From: Kiritimatiellia bacterium
Lineage (GTDB): Bacteria > Verrucomicrobiota > Kiritimatiellia > CAIQIC01 > Lenti-01
DNA: 51,691 bases
Assembly: GCA_017540905.1 (NCBI GenBank)
Contig: JAFYAC010000046.1
Coordinates: 1-51,691 of the forward strand
Reading direction: 5' to 3'
The notes under the pieces: model-generated
The model's database searches: none
Told to the model about the DNA's origin: nothing
What the model saw: the letters and a program-made list of their open reading frames with translations, nothing else
Position numbers and translations under genes: made by a program
Shown: positions 7,670 to 15,771 of the stretch, one piece after another
Layout: every line of letters begins with the position of its first letter
Numbering within the stretch: position 1 is the stretch's first letter

Positions 7670-10357
7670 TCATGGGGCGGCGTTTTCCAGGTGCTCGAAG
7701 CGGACGGAGCGGAGCGTGCAGGGCGCCGCCCGCGTGTAGCGGAAGGCGAGGCGGAAGAAGCGGTTGGCGGGGACGTCGAGGGCCACTTCGGCGGGCTGCC
7801 CGGCCACCACGGGGCAGGCGGTTTCGACGGCGCCGGGGCCGGTGCCGCTGCGGAGCGTCAGGGTGCCGAGGGGGGTGCCGTCCGGGGCCGGGGTGGAGAA
7901 GTCGAGCGCGGCGCGGTGCGGTCCCGGTTCCAGCCAGAGGTTGCGCGAGTAGAGGATTTCGTCGGCGGGGTTGTTCGCGGGCAGGAACGTGACCGAGCCG
8001 TCGGCGGGGTCGGAGTATCCGGAGCGGAAGAAGGCGATCGCGGGCAGGGTGCAGGCGTCGCCGGGCCGCGCGGGCGGGAAGCCGGAGGGGGTGGTCAGGA
8101 GGACGGCGTCCATGTCGGCTTCGCCCGACAGGACCCGGAAGTCGGCCGTGAGTTCGCGCGCCGCCGCCGCGTCCCCGGAGGCGGGCGGGAGGCCGGCGGG
8201 CAGGGCGTACCACGTCCAGTCGCCGGAGGACACGGCGACCGGGGTGCGGGCTTCGGCGCCGTCCGCGCCGCGGGTGGTCCATTCGAGTTCGGCGTTGCCG
8301 CGCGCGCGGAAGCGCCACTGCCAGCCGTAGGGGCCGGAGACGCGGATCCAGCGGCTCGTGACCGGTCCGTCCATGGGCGCCGCCGCGTGCAGGATGCAGT
8401 CGCTGGAGGCGGCCTCGCCGGGCACGACGCCGACGCCGTTGGTGATGCTGTTTTTCCAGTTCCACGCGCGGACGGGGAAGAGGACGGGAAGCCGGGAGAG
8501 GGCGGGGGAGCCTAGATTGTCTAGCTTTTCTAGATTGTCCAGAGGATCCAGGATCCGGAACGCCCACACCGCCTTGTCGCGGGCGAGGAACTGCAGGCGG
8601 GGGTGCGACAGCAGGTTGAGGAGGGTGGCGCCGGGCGGGAAGGAGGAGACTTTTTCGGGGAAGGCGTCTTCGTGGAAGAGGATGTACCCGGCGCGGCAGC
8701 CGCGGAGCAGGCGGAGCTGGTCTTCGGAGGGCCATCCGAGGTTCAGGGATTCGAGGGGGAGGAAGATTTCGTCGAAGTATTTCTTGCGGACGGTGGGGCG
8801 GTAGCCGTTGACTATGCGGATGCGGTAGAGGGAGGCGTCGTGCTGGTAGAGGCTGCTGAGGTGGCTGTCGCCCGGCCAGAGGGGCAGGACGAGGGCGCGC
8901 GCTTCGGCGCCGCGCGCGGCGGCGTCGGCGGCGACCGCTGCGTAGGCCCCCTGTTCGGCGTCCACCAGGCAGATGCCCGGACGGTGCCGCGCCTGCCAGG
9001 AAAGCGCCACCGCCAGCGCCGCCGCCAGCGCGAAGGCCGTCCGGAGCCGGCCCGCGCGCGGCGTCGCCGCGGGCGGCAGGGCGCGCACGCCGAGCGCCAC
9101 CGCCAGCATCGCCAGCGTCGGGACCAGGCAGAACACCTTGTCGGCCTGCCGGATCATCCCGTAGGGCGGGACGAGGACCGTCAGCAGCTTCCACGCGCGC
9201 GGCCCGAACGGGTTCGCCGTGCCCGCCGACAGCACCGCGATCCCCGCCAGCGCCGCCAGCAGCAGCGCCAGCGACACGGCGGCGCGCGGCCGCGGCGGCC
9301 GCCGCAGGCGCCACGCGGCCAGCAGGACCAGCGCGCCGTAGACCGCGAGCGCCGGCCAGCCGACGAACGTCTTGGCCACGCCGCCGCTCCGCCAGAGGCC
9401 GTGCATCGGGACCGAGAAGAGCGCGACTTCGCCTTCGGTGCGGCCGGAGGCCACCGCCGTCTCCTGGAGCCCGCGCGAGACCGCCCACGCCTTCGCCGCG
9501 GCCAGCGCCGCGAACAGGAAGAGCGGCCACGCGGCGAGCAGCAGGCGGCGCCATTCGGCGCGGTGCGGCCAGCGCCACCCGTTGCGGTGCTGCCACGCGA
9601 ACAGCGCCCAGAACGGCGAGACGAGCACGCCGAAGAAGAACACGTGCGTGTCGCTCCATTCGGAAAAGAACACCGCCGCGCCCGCCCACGCCGCGCCCGC
9701 CGCCGAGCCGTCCCCCGCCCAGCGGTCGAGGCCGTAGAGCAGCACCGGCACCCACATCAGCGCAAAGCCCGTCGGACTGCCGCTCAGCAGGTTCACCCAC
9801 GTGAACGGGAACGCCATCGGCACCAGCGCCAGCAGGCCGGCCGCGGTCTCGGTCGGCGCGTAGCGCCGCGCGAGCGCCCACGCGAAGAGCCCCGTCAGCC
9901 ACAGCGACGCCAGGCCCGCGAAGTTCCATCCCGCCGCCTGCCCGAACGGGATCGACGCCGCCGCGAAGAAGGCGCTGAACGGCAGGTAGTACGGCGTGAC
10001 GTCGCGCCGCTCCGCGTCGTCGCCCGTGTTGAATTCGTAGAGGTTGTGGAACAGCGGCGTGCGCCCCTCGAACGTGTCCTGCGCCAGCCACAGGTGGTAG
10101 AGGAACTGCAGGTGGTCGCCCGGCACCATCGACAGCGGCTCGCCCGGATGCTGCTCGAACGCCGTGTACACGATCCCGCGCGTGGCGTACCGCGCCAGCG
10201 GCCACGAAAACACCACCGTCAGCAGCAGCGCCGCCACGCCCGTCGCCAGCGCGCGGCGGAGGGAGAGGCAGGAGAGCCTGCGGGGCGCGGGAATGCCGGA
10301 ATCTCCGGAGGTTCCGGCGTTTCCGGAGAGGCTGGGTGTGGAGCGGTCGGAGGTCAT
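7670..10357 (-). CDS. large YfhO/GT-C-like membrane protein
   Basis: An 895-residue protein: short low-complexity N-terminus (Ser/Gly repeats), one membrane segment, an outside loop with PGDHLQFLYHLWL and NTGDDAERRDVTPYYLP, about ten further segments to around residue 480, then a large extracytoplasmic C-terminal half of beta-rich character. The acidic first loop and overall plan resemble YfhO-like and GT-C glycosyltransferases that decorate surface polymers; no donor can be assigned. Its ATG overlaps the stop of the upstream GT4 gene (ATGA), so the two are coupled. An in-frame CTAGATTGTC repeat (8512-8539) encodes the odd LDNLEKLDNLG stretch. Cysteines are few, and the protein ends in the FEHLENAAP region beside the palindrome array. 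Confidence 0.72.
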   Translation of the reverse strand: MTSDRSTPSLSGNAGTSGDSGIPAPRRLSCLSLRRALATGVAALLLTVVFSWPLARYATRGIVYTAFEQHPGEPLSMVPGDHLQFLYHLWLAQDTFEGRTPLFHNLYEFNTGDDAERRDVTPYYLPFSAFFAAASIPFGQAAGWNFAGLASLWLTGLFAWALARRYAPTETAAGLLALVPMAFPFTWVNLLSGSPTGFALMWVPVLLYGLDRWAGDGSAAGAAWAGAAVFFSEWSDTHVFFFGVLVSPFWALFAWQHRNGWRWPHRAEWRRLLLAAWPLFLFAALAAAKAWAVSRGLQETAVASGRTEGEVALFSVPMHGLWRSGGVAKTFVGWPALAVYGALVLLAAWRLRRPPRPRAAVSLALLLAALAGIAVLSAGTANPFGPRAWKLLTVLVPPYGMIRQADKVFCLVPTLAMLAVALGVRALPPAATPRAGRLRTAFALAAALAVALSWQARHRPGICLVDAEQGAYAAVAADAAARGAEARALVLPLWPGDSHLSSLYQHDASLYRIRIVNGYRPTVRKKYFDEIFLPLESLNLGWPSEDQLRLLRGCRAGYILFHEDAFPEKVSSFPPGATLLNLLSHPRLQFLARDKAVWAFRILDPLDNLEKLDNLGSPALSRLPVLFPVRAWNWKNSITNGVGVVPGEAASSDCILHAAAPMDGPVTSRWIRVSGPYGWQWRFRARGNAELEWTTRGADGAEARTPVAVSSGDWTWYALPAGLPPASGDAAAARELTADFRVLSGEADMDAVLLTTPSGFPPARPGDACTLPAIAFFRSGYSDPADGSVTFLPANNPADEILYSRNLWLEPGPHRAALDFSTPAPDGTPLGTLTLRSGTGPGAVETACPVVAGQPAEVALDVPANRFFRLAFRYTRAAPCTLRSVRFEHLENAAP
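8512..8539. repeat. in-frame 18-bp imperfect tandem repeat inside a CDS
   Basis: CTAGATTGTC occurs at 8512 and again at 8530, giving a period of 18 bp. Read in the minus-strand gene it produces LDNLEKLDNL. The AT-rich, CTAG-containing sequence stands out from the GC-rich surroundings and resembles the CTAGAA repeats at 28301-28338, so it looks like an inserted repeat tolerated in a periplasmic loop. Confidence 0.55.
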
Positions 10358-11511
10358 TGGCGGGCTCCCGCGAGGGCGAGGTAGGTTTGGCGGAGCGTGT
10401 CCATGGTGCGGGCCATGTCGAAGTCGCGGATGCGCCCGGAGGCGCCGGCGGCCAGCGCCGCGCGGAGTGACGGGTCGGCGCGGAGGCGGAGGAGGCGGTC
10501 GCGGAGGGCCGCCGTGTCGCCGGGGGCGTAGAGGAGCGCGTCCCGGCCGTCGGTCAGGATTTCGCCCTGGCCGTCCGCCGTGCTCGCGAGGATGGCGTTG
10601 CCCGCCGCCATCGCTTCGTAGAGGGTGTTGGGCGTGCCTTCGCGGTGGCTCGGGAAGATCTGCAGGTCCAGCGCGCGGATCCACGGCCAGATGTCGCTTT
10701 GGTAGCCCGCGAATTCGATGCGGTCCGCCAGGCCCAGCGCGCGGGCGCGGTCGGCCAGCGCCGCCTGGTGGTAGCCGTCGCCGACCACCCAGAGGCGCCA
10801 ATCGCCGAGCGCGGACGGGTCGGCGGTCGAGATGGCGGCCAGCGCTTCGAAGACGTCGGCGTGGCCTTTGTGGGGTTCGAGCCGGCCGGCGATGCCCATG
10901 AGGAAGGTGCCGCCGCCTGCGCCGTGTTCGGCCCGCAACCGCGCGGAGGCGTCGGGGTCGGGCGGCGGAATGCGGTCGAGCGGGATGCCGCTGTAGAGGA
11001 GCTTGACCTTGTCGGCGGGCAGGTAGCGTTTGTCGATGGTGAAGCGGCGGGTGGATTCGCTGACGGCGAACGCGAGGTCGGTCCACGGCGCGAGCAGGCG
11101 CTCGACGGGACGCTGGAACCACGGCACGGTCCCGTAGTTGCACCGCTCGTGGACGATGGCCGGGATGCCCAGGATGCGCGCCGCGATCCGCCCCCACGTG
11201 CACGAGCCGTAGCCGTGCAGGTGCAGGATGCCGATCCGCAGGTCGCGGCAGATCCGCAGGAGTTTTTTGAGGTTGCGCGGATCGAGCTTTCCGTAGCCGA
11301 GGGAGAGCGGCTCGATGCCCGCCCGGCGGTAGCGCTCCAGCGCCGCCGCGGACGGCTTCGCCCGGCTGCACAGCCACACCCGGAACGGCGGCCTGTCCAG
11401 CTCCGGCAGCCACAGCTCGAACGACCGCGCCACCCCGTGGAAGCTCGCCTCGTGGTTCCCGAAGTGCTCGCACAGGTGCAGGACGCGGATTTCGCGGGGG
11501 GCGTCGGTCAT
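10354..11511 (-). CDS. GT4-type glycosyltransferase
   Basis: A 385-residue GT-B enzyme. The N-terminal domain has VLHLCEHFGNHEASFHGVAR and the HLHGYGSCTWG loop; the C-terminal domain has GIAGRLEPHKGH, VVGDGYH, FPSHREGTPNTLYEAMAAGNAIL and GRDALLYAPGD, diagnostic of retaining GT4 glycosyltransferases of surface polysaccharide pathways. The ATG at 11511 is preceded by AAGGAG with 7-nt spacing, a strong ribosome binding site just inside the edge of the 330-bp repeat upstream. Its stop overlaps the start of the 895-residue membrane protein. Sugar and acceptor are unknown. Confidence 0.9.
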   Translation of the reverse strand: MTDAPREIRVLHLCEHFGNHEASFHGVARSFELWLPELDRPPFRVWLCSRAKPSAAALERYRRAGIEPLSLGYGKLDPRNLKKLLRICRDLRIGILHLHGYGSCTWGRIAARILGIPAIVHERCNYGTVPWFQRPVERLLAPWTDLAFAVSESTRRFTIDKRYLPADKVKLLYSGIPLDRIPPPDPDASARLRAEHGAGGGTFLMGIAGRLEPHKGHADVFEALAAISTADPSALGDWRLWVVGDGYHQAALADRARALGLADRIEFAGYQSDIWPWIRALDLQIFPSHREGTPNTLYEAMAAGNAILASTADGQGEILTDGRDALLYAPGDTAALRDRLLRLRADPSLRAALAAGASGRIRDFDMARTMDTLRQTYLALAGARQ

Positions 11512-11539
11512 GGCACTGCTCCTTGGAGAGAAGAAAGAG

Positions 11540-11869
11540 AAACTCCGATTTGTCCGATGCCTCCGCTAACGCTCCGGCGATGCTTCCCAACAGATTCTTC
11601 TTTTGCACTCCAACGTGCGCAGTGACGGATGCGGGGCATCCGTCGCTGCGCACCCTGCGAAGATTCTTCCGATTTCGGAAGACGAAGCGTTGGGACCACT
11701 CCGTGAATGCTCCACGGGCCGAAATGGGAAAAATGTCCATCGTGTGTACAGCGACGGGAGCCCCATGTTTGGGGCGCCCGTCGCTGTACACGTTGTTGGG
11801 AGGCCATAGGAAAAGCCATTGGGAAGCATCGCCGAAGCGTTAGCGGAGGCATCGGACAAATCGGAGTTT
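11540..11869. repeat. 330-bp structured repeat, copy 1 (MITE-like)
   Basis: The ends are about 50-bp inverted repeats starting AAACTCCGATTTGTCCGATG and running through CCTCCGCTAACGCTCCGGCG to CTTCCCAA. Inside are three further inverted repeats: 11615-11653 (18-bp arms, loop of 3, one G-T pair), CTTCCGA-TTTCGGAAG near 11670, and 11744-11791 (arms beginning GTGTACAGCGACGGG). No transposase is encoded, so it is a non-autonomous element or structured RNA. A second copy in the same orientation lies at 12345-12668; the two enclose the GxxExxY gene. Both copies adjoin a gene with an AAGGAG start signal. Confidence 0.85.
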
Positions 11870-11899
11870 GTCTTTCCAAGGGCTGAAGAAGGGCAAAGC

Positions 11900-12319
11900 T
11901 CATGGGATTTCCTCCGCGCGGCGGGCTTTGCGGGCGAGAATCGCGGCGCGTTCGTAGTAGTCGTAGAGGAGGCTGCCGGTGCCGAAGTTGATCAGCAGGG
12001 CGCTCTCGGCGCGGCTGGCCAGGAGGTAGTGCATCACTTGGGCCTGTTCGGGTTTGCCGATGGCCTGCACGGCCTTGAGTTCGACGATGCATGAGCCGTC
12101 CCAGCAGAGAAAGTCCGCCCGGTAGCGCGTCGCAAGCGGCTGGCCGTCGTAGTACACGCGGATTTCGCCCTCGCGCTCGTAAGGTATCCCCTGCTTGCGG
12201 AATTCGATTTCCAAGGCATCGCCGTAGGTCGCTTCCAGAAACCCGCTCCCCAGCTGCGCGTGCACGCGCATGGCGCAACCGACAATGGCATAGGCTTGGG
12301 GATTGTCCTTCAGCGCCAT
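11900..12319 (-). CDS. GxxExxY protein
   Basis: A 139-residue protein with the name-giving motif in GSGFLEATYGDAL (about residues 24-36), then RADFLCWDGSCIVELKAV, which fits the D-x(n)-E-x-K pattern of PD-(D/E)XK nuclease folds, and the C-terminal LLINFGTGSLLYDYYER. The family is common and uncharacterised; a role in nucleic-acid metabolism is only suggested by the fold. The ATG at 12319 has AAGGAG 7 nt upstream. The gene sits alone between two direct copies of the 330-bp repeat, like a cargo gene. Confidence 0.88.
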   Translation of the reverse strand: MALKDNPQAYAIVGCAMRVHAQLGSGFLEATYGDALEIEFRKQGIPYEREGEIRVYYDGQPLATRYRADFLCWDGSCIVELKAVQAIGKPEQAQVMHYLLASRAESALLINFGTGSLLYDYYERAAILARKARRAEEIP

Positions 12320-12344
12320 GGGTGGCTCCTTGGGGGGAAAAGAG

Positions 12345-12668
12345 AAACTCCGATTTGTCCGATGTCTCCGCTAACGCTCCGGCGATGCTTCCCAACAGCT
12401 TCTTCTTTTGAAGTCCACCGTGCGCAGTGACGGATGCGGGGCATCCGTCGCTGCGCACACTGCGGAGATTTTTCCGATTCGTGAAGGCAAACCCCGGTTG
12501 CGCGAATGCCCTGCGCGCCGGAATGGGAAAAATGCCCATCGTGTGCGCAACGACGGGAGCCCCATGTTTGGGGCGCCCGTCGCTGCGCATGTTGTTGGGA
12601 AAGCATGGGGAAAGCCATTGGAAAGCTTTGCCGGAGCGTTAGCGGAGGCATCGGACAAATCGGAGTTT
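12345..12668. repeat. 330-bp structured repeat, copy 2 (MITE-like)
   Basis: Same outer inverted ends and inner hairpins as copy 1 and the same orientation. Hairpin 1 is almost unchanged; in hairpin 2 the arms change from GTGTACAGCGAC to a GTGTGCGCAACGAC form with partly matching changes on the other arm (GTCGCTGCGCA). The central AT-rich part is the least conserved. Copy 2 separates the GxxExxY gene from the GH13 gene. Confidence 0.85.
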
Positions 12669-12689
12669 TCTTTTTTCCCCGCTCGCTCA

Positions 12690-14762
12690 TCATGGCGCCG
12701 CGGCGCCCGCGCCGGCGGGGAAGAGTTCCTCGGGCAAGGGGACGAACTTGTAGGGGAAGGGCGGGATGGTTTCTTCCTTCCATTCCTTCTCTTCGACGCG
12801 CATGTCGTCGTCCGCAAGCGAGGTGGCGGAGACGCGTTCGGCGACTTCGGCCGCGGGCGGGGCCTTGGCGAGGGTGGCGTTCGGCGGGCGGACCTTCGAG
12901 AAGACCATGATGGAGTCGCGGCTCAGGTCCAGCGGCATGGTGGTCTGGCCGGCCGGCAGCTGGAGGCCTTCGCCCGGCTTGAGGCCGACGTTGTCGAAGT
13001 TCGGGTCGTAGGACGCCAGCCCGGAGTTGTAGTGGCAGAACCACGCGCCGCTCGACGGGAATTTCACCCCGTACTGCTTGAGCGGCTTGTCGGAGAAGTT
13101 CACGACGGCCACCGTCGCGGAATCCTTCGACGCCGACTTCTTCGTGCGCGACCAGGCGATGACCTTGGCCTCGTTGTCGCAGTGGACGACGCGCAGCGTC
13201 TCGCCCTTGAGCCCCTCCGTCCAGCCCTGCGCGTTGCGGCGCAGCTTGATGATGTCCGCCGTCGCCTTCAGAATCCCCGCGTTGGACTTGGCCTTGCTCC
13301 AGGGCAGCGGGACGCCGTCGGAGAAGTCCGGCGTGTCGTGCAGTTCGAAGCCTTGCAGGAACATGGGGTAGCCGGGGATCGTCATGACGATGCAGTTCGC
13401 CAGCAGCGCGAGGGAGCGGGCGCGCGTGCTGTCGGGGTTCGAGGGGTCGATGTACATCGGCAGGCGGTGGTGCATGTTCAGGTCGCCCGCGCTGTCGTGG
13501 CATTCGGCGAAGTTCACCCACTCCCACGACTGCGCCTCCAGCTCGCCCGCCAGGTTCTCCAGGTCGCGCGAGGCCGGGCCGGCGCGGACCAGGCCCGAGA
13601 GCGTCGTCTGGAACGCCGAATGCCACTGCGCCTGGAAGCCGACGCCGCCGTAGTCGAACGCGTGGTCCTCCGCGATGCGCAGGGCGCTGGGCGCGTTCTT
13701 GGCCAGCCAGGCGTTGACGTCGGAAAGCAGGCGGTCGCCGTCCGCGTTGTAGCCGGAGCCGGCCTGGTAGTAGCGGATGTTGTGGACGCTGTCCCAGCGG
13801 AAGCCGTCGAGGTGGTACTCGCGGATCCACATCTTGATGCTGTCCGCGATGAACGCCCGCACTTCCGGGTTGCCGAAGTCCGGGCGCGGCCCCCACTCCG
13901 TGCTGCCCCGCTCGGGGTCGGTGTAGAAGTAGGGCCAGCCGCCGCGGCCGGTCAGGTCCCACATGGCGATGTTGTCCGGGCCGTAGTGGTTGTGCACCAC
14001 GTCCAGCAGCACCGCGATGCCGTTCGCGTGGCACGCCTCCACGAAGCGGCGCAGCGCGTCGCCGCCGCCGTAGCTCGACTCCACCGCGTAGAGGTCGCTC
14101 GGATTGTACCCCCACGAGCGGTCGCCCGGGAACTCGTTCACCGGCATCAGCTGCACGCAGTTGATCCCGAGGCCCTTGAGGTAGGGGATGCGCTTGATGG
14201 CCTTGTCCAGCGGCGCGTCGTGGCCCGGGATGCCCGCCGCGAAGGTGCCCGGATGCAGCTCGTACATCACGAGGTCTTCCTTCGGCGGCATCTTCCAGGT
14301 GGCCTCCGTCGCGGCCCACTTGTAGGCGGCGGGGTCGGCGACGTAGGAGAGGTTGCGGTCCGCGTCCACCGCCCGCGCGCGCGGATCGCGGTGGATGTGG
14401 CCGTCCGCGTGGAAATTGTACGCCGTCCCCGCGTGCGCGCGCGTGGTGAAGCTCCAGTAGCCAGGCCGCCCCGCTTCCGGCTGCATCGGGTGCGGACGGT
14501 CCCCCGTGGCTTGGCTCCAGACACTCACGCTCCGCGCCTCCGGCGCCCACAGCCGGAACGTCACCGAATTTCCCTGCAGCGTCGCGCCGACCGACGTCGC
14601 CGCGTCCGCCGCGCCCGACCCTGCGGCGGCCGCCGCCCCCGACGCGCCCCCGCCGGCCCCGCCGAGCGTCGGCGGCAACGCGTACGCCGCAACCGCCCCG
14701 CAGGCCAGCCAAGCCCCCAACGCCATGCCGGCCGCGCCGGCCCTCTGATGCAACCGTTTCAT
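12690..14762 (-). CDS. secreted GH13 alpha-amylase-family enzyme (GlgB/TreZ-like)
   Basis: A 690-residue protein with an N-terminal signal peptide, a Gly/Ala linker, a CBM48/isoamylase-N-like beta domain (about residues 60-140, VTFRLWAPEARSVSVW), then the catalytic TIM barrel. The four GH13 regions are present: DVVHNH, GFRWDSVHN (nucleophile Asp), RIAEDH (acid/base Glu) and FAECHDS in place of NHD. YELHPGTF before the barrel is typical of branching enzyme and maltooligosyl-trehalose trehalohydrolase. The tail after residue ~620 is Pro/Glu-rich. It probably cuts or rearranges alpha-glucans outside the cytoplasm; exact activity is open. ATG at 14762 starts the signal peptide; MGGM three codons earlier is an alternative. 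Confidence 0.88.
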   Translation of the reverse strand: MKRLHQRAGAAGMALGAWLACGAVAAYALPPTLGGAGGGASGAAAAAGSGAADAATSVGATLQGNSVTFRLWAPEARSVSVWSQATGDRPHPMQPEAGRPGYWSFTTRAHAGTAYNFHADGHIHRDPRARAVDADRNLSYVADPAAYKWAATEATWKMPPKEDLVMYELHPGTFAAGIPGHDAPLDKAIKRIPYLKGLGINCVQLMPVNEFPGDRSWGYNPSDLYAVESSYGGGDALRRFVEACHANGIAVLLDVVHNHYGPDNIAMWDLTGRGGWPYFYTDPERGSTEWGPRPDFGNPEVRAFIADSIKMWIREYHLDGFRWDSVHNIRYYQAGSGYNADGDRLLSDVNAWLAKNAPSALRIAEDHAFDYGGVGFQAQWHSAFQTTLSGLVRAGPASRDLENLAGELEAQSWEWVNFAECHDSAGDLNMHHRLPMYIDPSNPDSTRARSLALLANCIVMTIPGYPMFLQGFELHDTPDFSDGVPLPWSKAKSNAGILKATADIIKLRRNAQGWTEGLKGETLRVVHCDNEAKVIAWSRTKKSASKDSATVAVVNFSDKPLKQYGVKFPSSGAWFCHYNSGLASYDPNFDNVGLKPGEGLQLPAGQTTMPLDLSRDSIMVFSKVRPPNATLAKAPPAAEVAERVSATSLADDDMRVEEKEWKEETIPPFPYKFVPLPEELFPAGAGAAAP

Positions 14763-14769
14763 GCCCCCC

Positions 14770-14799
14770 ATCCTACAAGCCCGCCCCCCTCCCGCACAA
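14770..14799 (-). promoter_or_regulatory. putative promoter of the GH13 gene
   Basis: On the minus strand TTGTGC (14799-14794), an 18-bp spacer and TAGGAT (14775-14770), with the ATG 7 nt further at 14762. The geometry again predicts a leaderless or near-leaderless transcript. Confidence 0.45.
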
Positions 14800-14829
14800 G
14801 CCGCGATTTCCGCCGCACTCCCCGCCGGG

Positions 14830-15062
14830 GCATCTCCAGTTTGTGCACGGGGCGGACCAAAACCACGCTTGCATATCCCCGCGCGAGACGCATGGTGGGG
14901 CGAGGCGTCCCCGCCGAGCCGTTCTTGCCGGTTTTCCAGACCTCCTGCCCCCTTCCACACCGGCTCGCCGGGGACGGCTCGCCCCACCAGGGGCCTTGCT
15001 ATCCAATCAAGGGGAACCAAAAGTCGAAGCGGAAGGGAGGAGGGGGCACAAACTGGAGATGC
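14830..15062. repeat. ~230-bp nested inverted-repeat element, full copy
   Basis: Outer ends are the inverted pair GCATCTCCAGTTTGTGC (14830-14846) and GCACAAACTGGAGATGC (15046-15062). Inside is a second inverted pair, GGTGGGGCGAGGCGTCCCC and GGGGACGGCTCGCCCCACC, of about 28 bp per arm. No coding capacity. Other copies: 20530-20746 (full), 131-205 (right end only); the inner pair alone is related to 18321-18389. Confidence 0.85.
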
Positions 15063-15105
15063 GCCCGGTTTTGCACGATCCGCTGGCCCTCCGGCCGGCC
15101 CCGGG

Positions 15106-15198
15106 TTTTCCAATGATTGGAAAAAAGTTTTCCAATGGTTGGAAAAATTGGCCCGAGTTTTCCAATGATTGGAAAAAATGTTTCCAATGGTTGGAAAA
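15106..15198. repeat. array of four 19-bp palindromes
   Basis: Units begin at 15106, 15128, 15158 and 15181. Central bases alternate ATGA, ATGG, ATGA, ATGG; the last unit lacks one leading T. The array follows the 230-bp element and lies downstream of the zinc-ribbon gene and upstream of the GH13 gene (both minus strand). About 225 bp between the array and the next stop codon (15199-15425) hold no gene. Confidence 0.9.
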
Positions 15199-15425
15199 CT
15201 TTTGCCGCGCCCACCGCAGGCATGGGCGTCCCACCCGCGGGGCTGGGCCGTTTTGCCGCAGGCGGGACGCCTGCGCCCCCAGTCTTTGCGCCCATGGTCG
15301 GCGGGATGGTGGACTGAATCCTCACTGTTTCTTGGAATTCCCGCGGGGTGGGAGGCGCAGCATCTTGCCGGGCGTTGGAAATCGACGCCGTCAGATGCCC
15401 CCTCCCACGGAAACGCCCCGCCCCG

Positions 15426-15737
15426 TCAGAACAGCGCCCCGAGGCCGAAGAGGGACTCCAGGACCAGGCAGGCGAAGAAGCAGATGCCGTAGGCAGTGCC
15501 GAAGCTCACGGAGTGGCCGTTCTTGGCCAGGAAGAAGAGGGCGACGAGGGCGGGCAGGCCGAACAGGAAGGCCAGGTGGAGGACCATCTCCAGCAGGATG
15601 AGCTTGATGCCCTTCCCGAACAGGCGTTCGCGGCGTTTCTCCTTGGCGGTGAATGAGAGCTTCTGGCCGCAATGGGGGCAGAAGTCCTGCAGGGCGCTGA
15701 CGTCCCGGGCGCATTTCGGGCATTTCGGTTTTTTCAT
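15426..15737 (-). CDS. small zinc-ribbon membrane protein
   Basis: A 103-residue protein: an N-terminal zinc ribbon with two CxxC knuckles (CPKC at residues 6-9 and CPHC at 20-23), a basic linker, then two hydrophobic segments in the last 60 residues. Such proteins are common, uncharacterised inner-membrane proteins with a cytoplasmic metal site. It lies 34 bp downstream of nothing on its own strand except the lipoprotein gene upstream (stop 15772), so the two are probably co-transcribed. Confidence 0.75.
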   Translation of the reverse strand: MKKPKCPKCARDVSALQDFCPHCGQKLSFTAKEKRRERLFGKGIKLILLEMVLHLAFLFGLPALVALFFLAKNGHSVSFGTAYGICFFACLVLESLFGLGALF

Positions 15738-15771
15738 GGCGGTGTCTCCTCGGGGTTGGGGCGGGGCCGCG

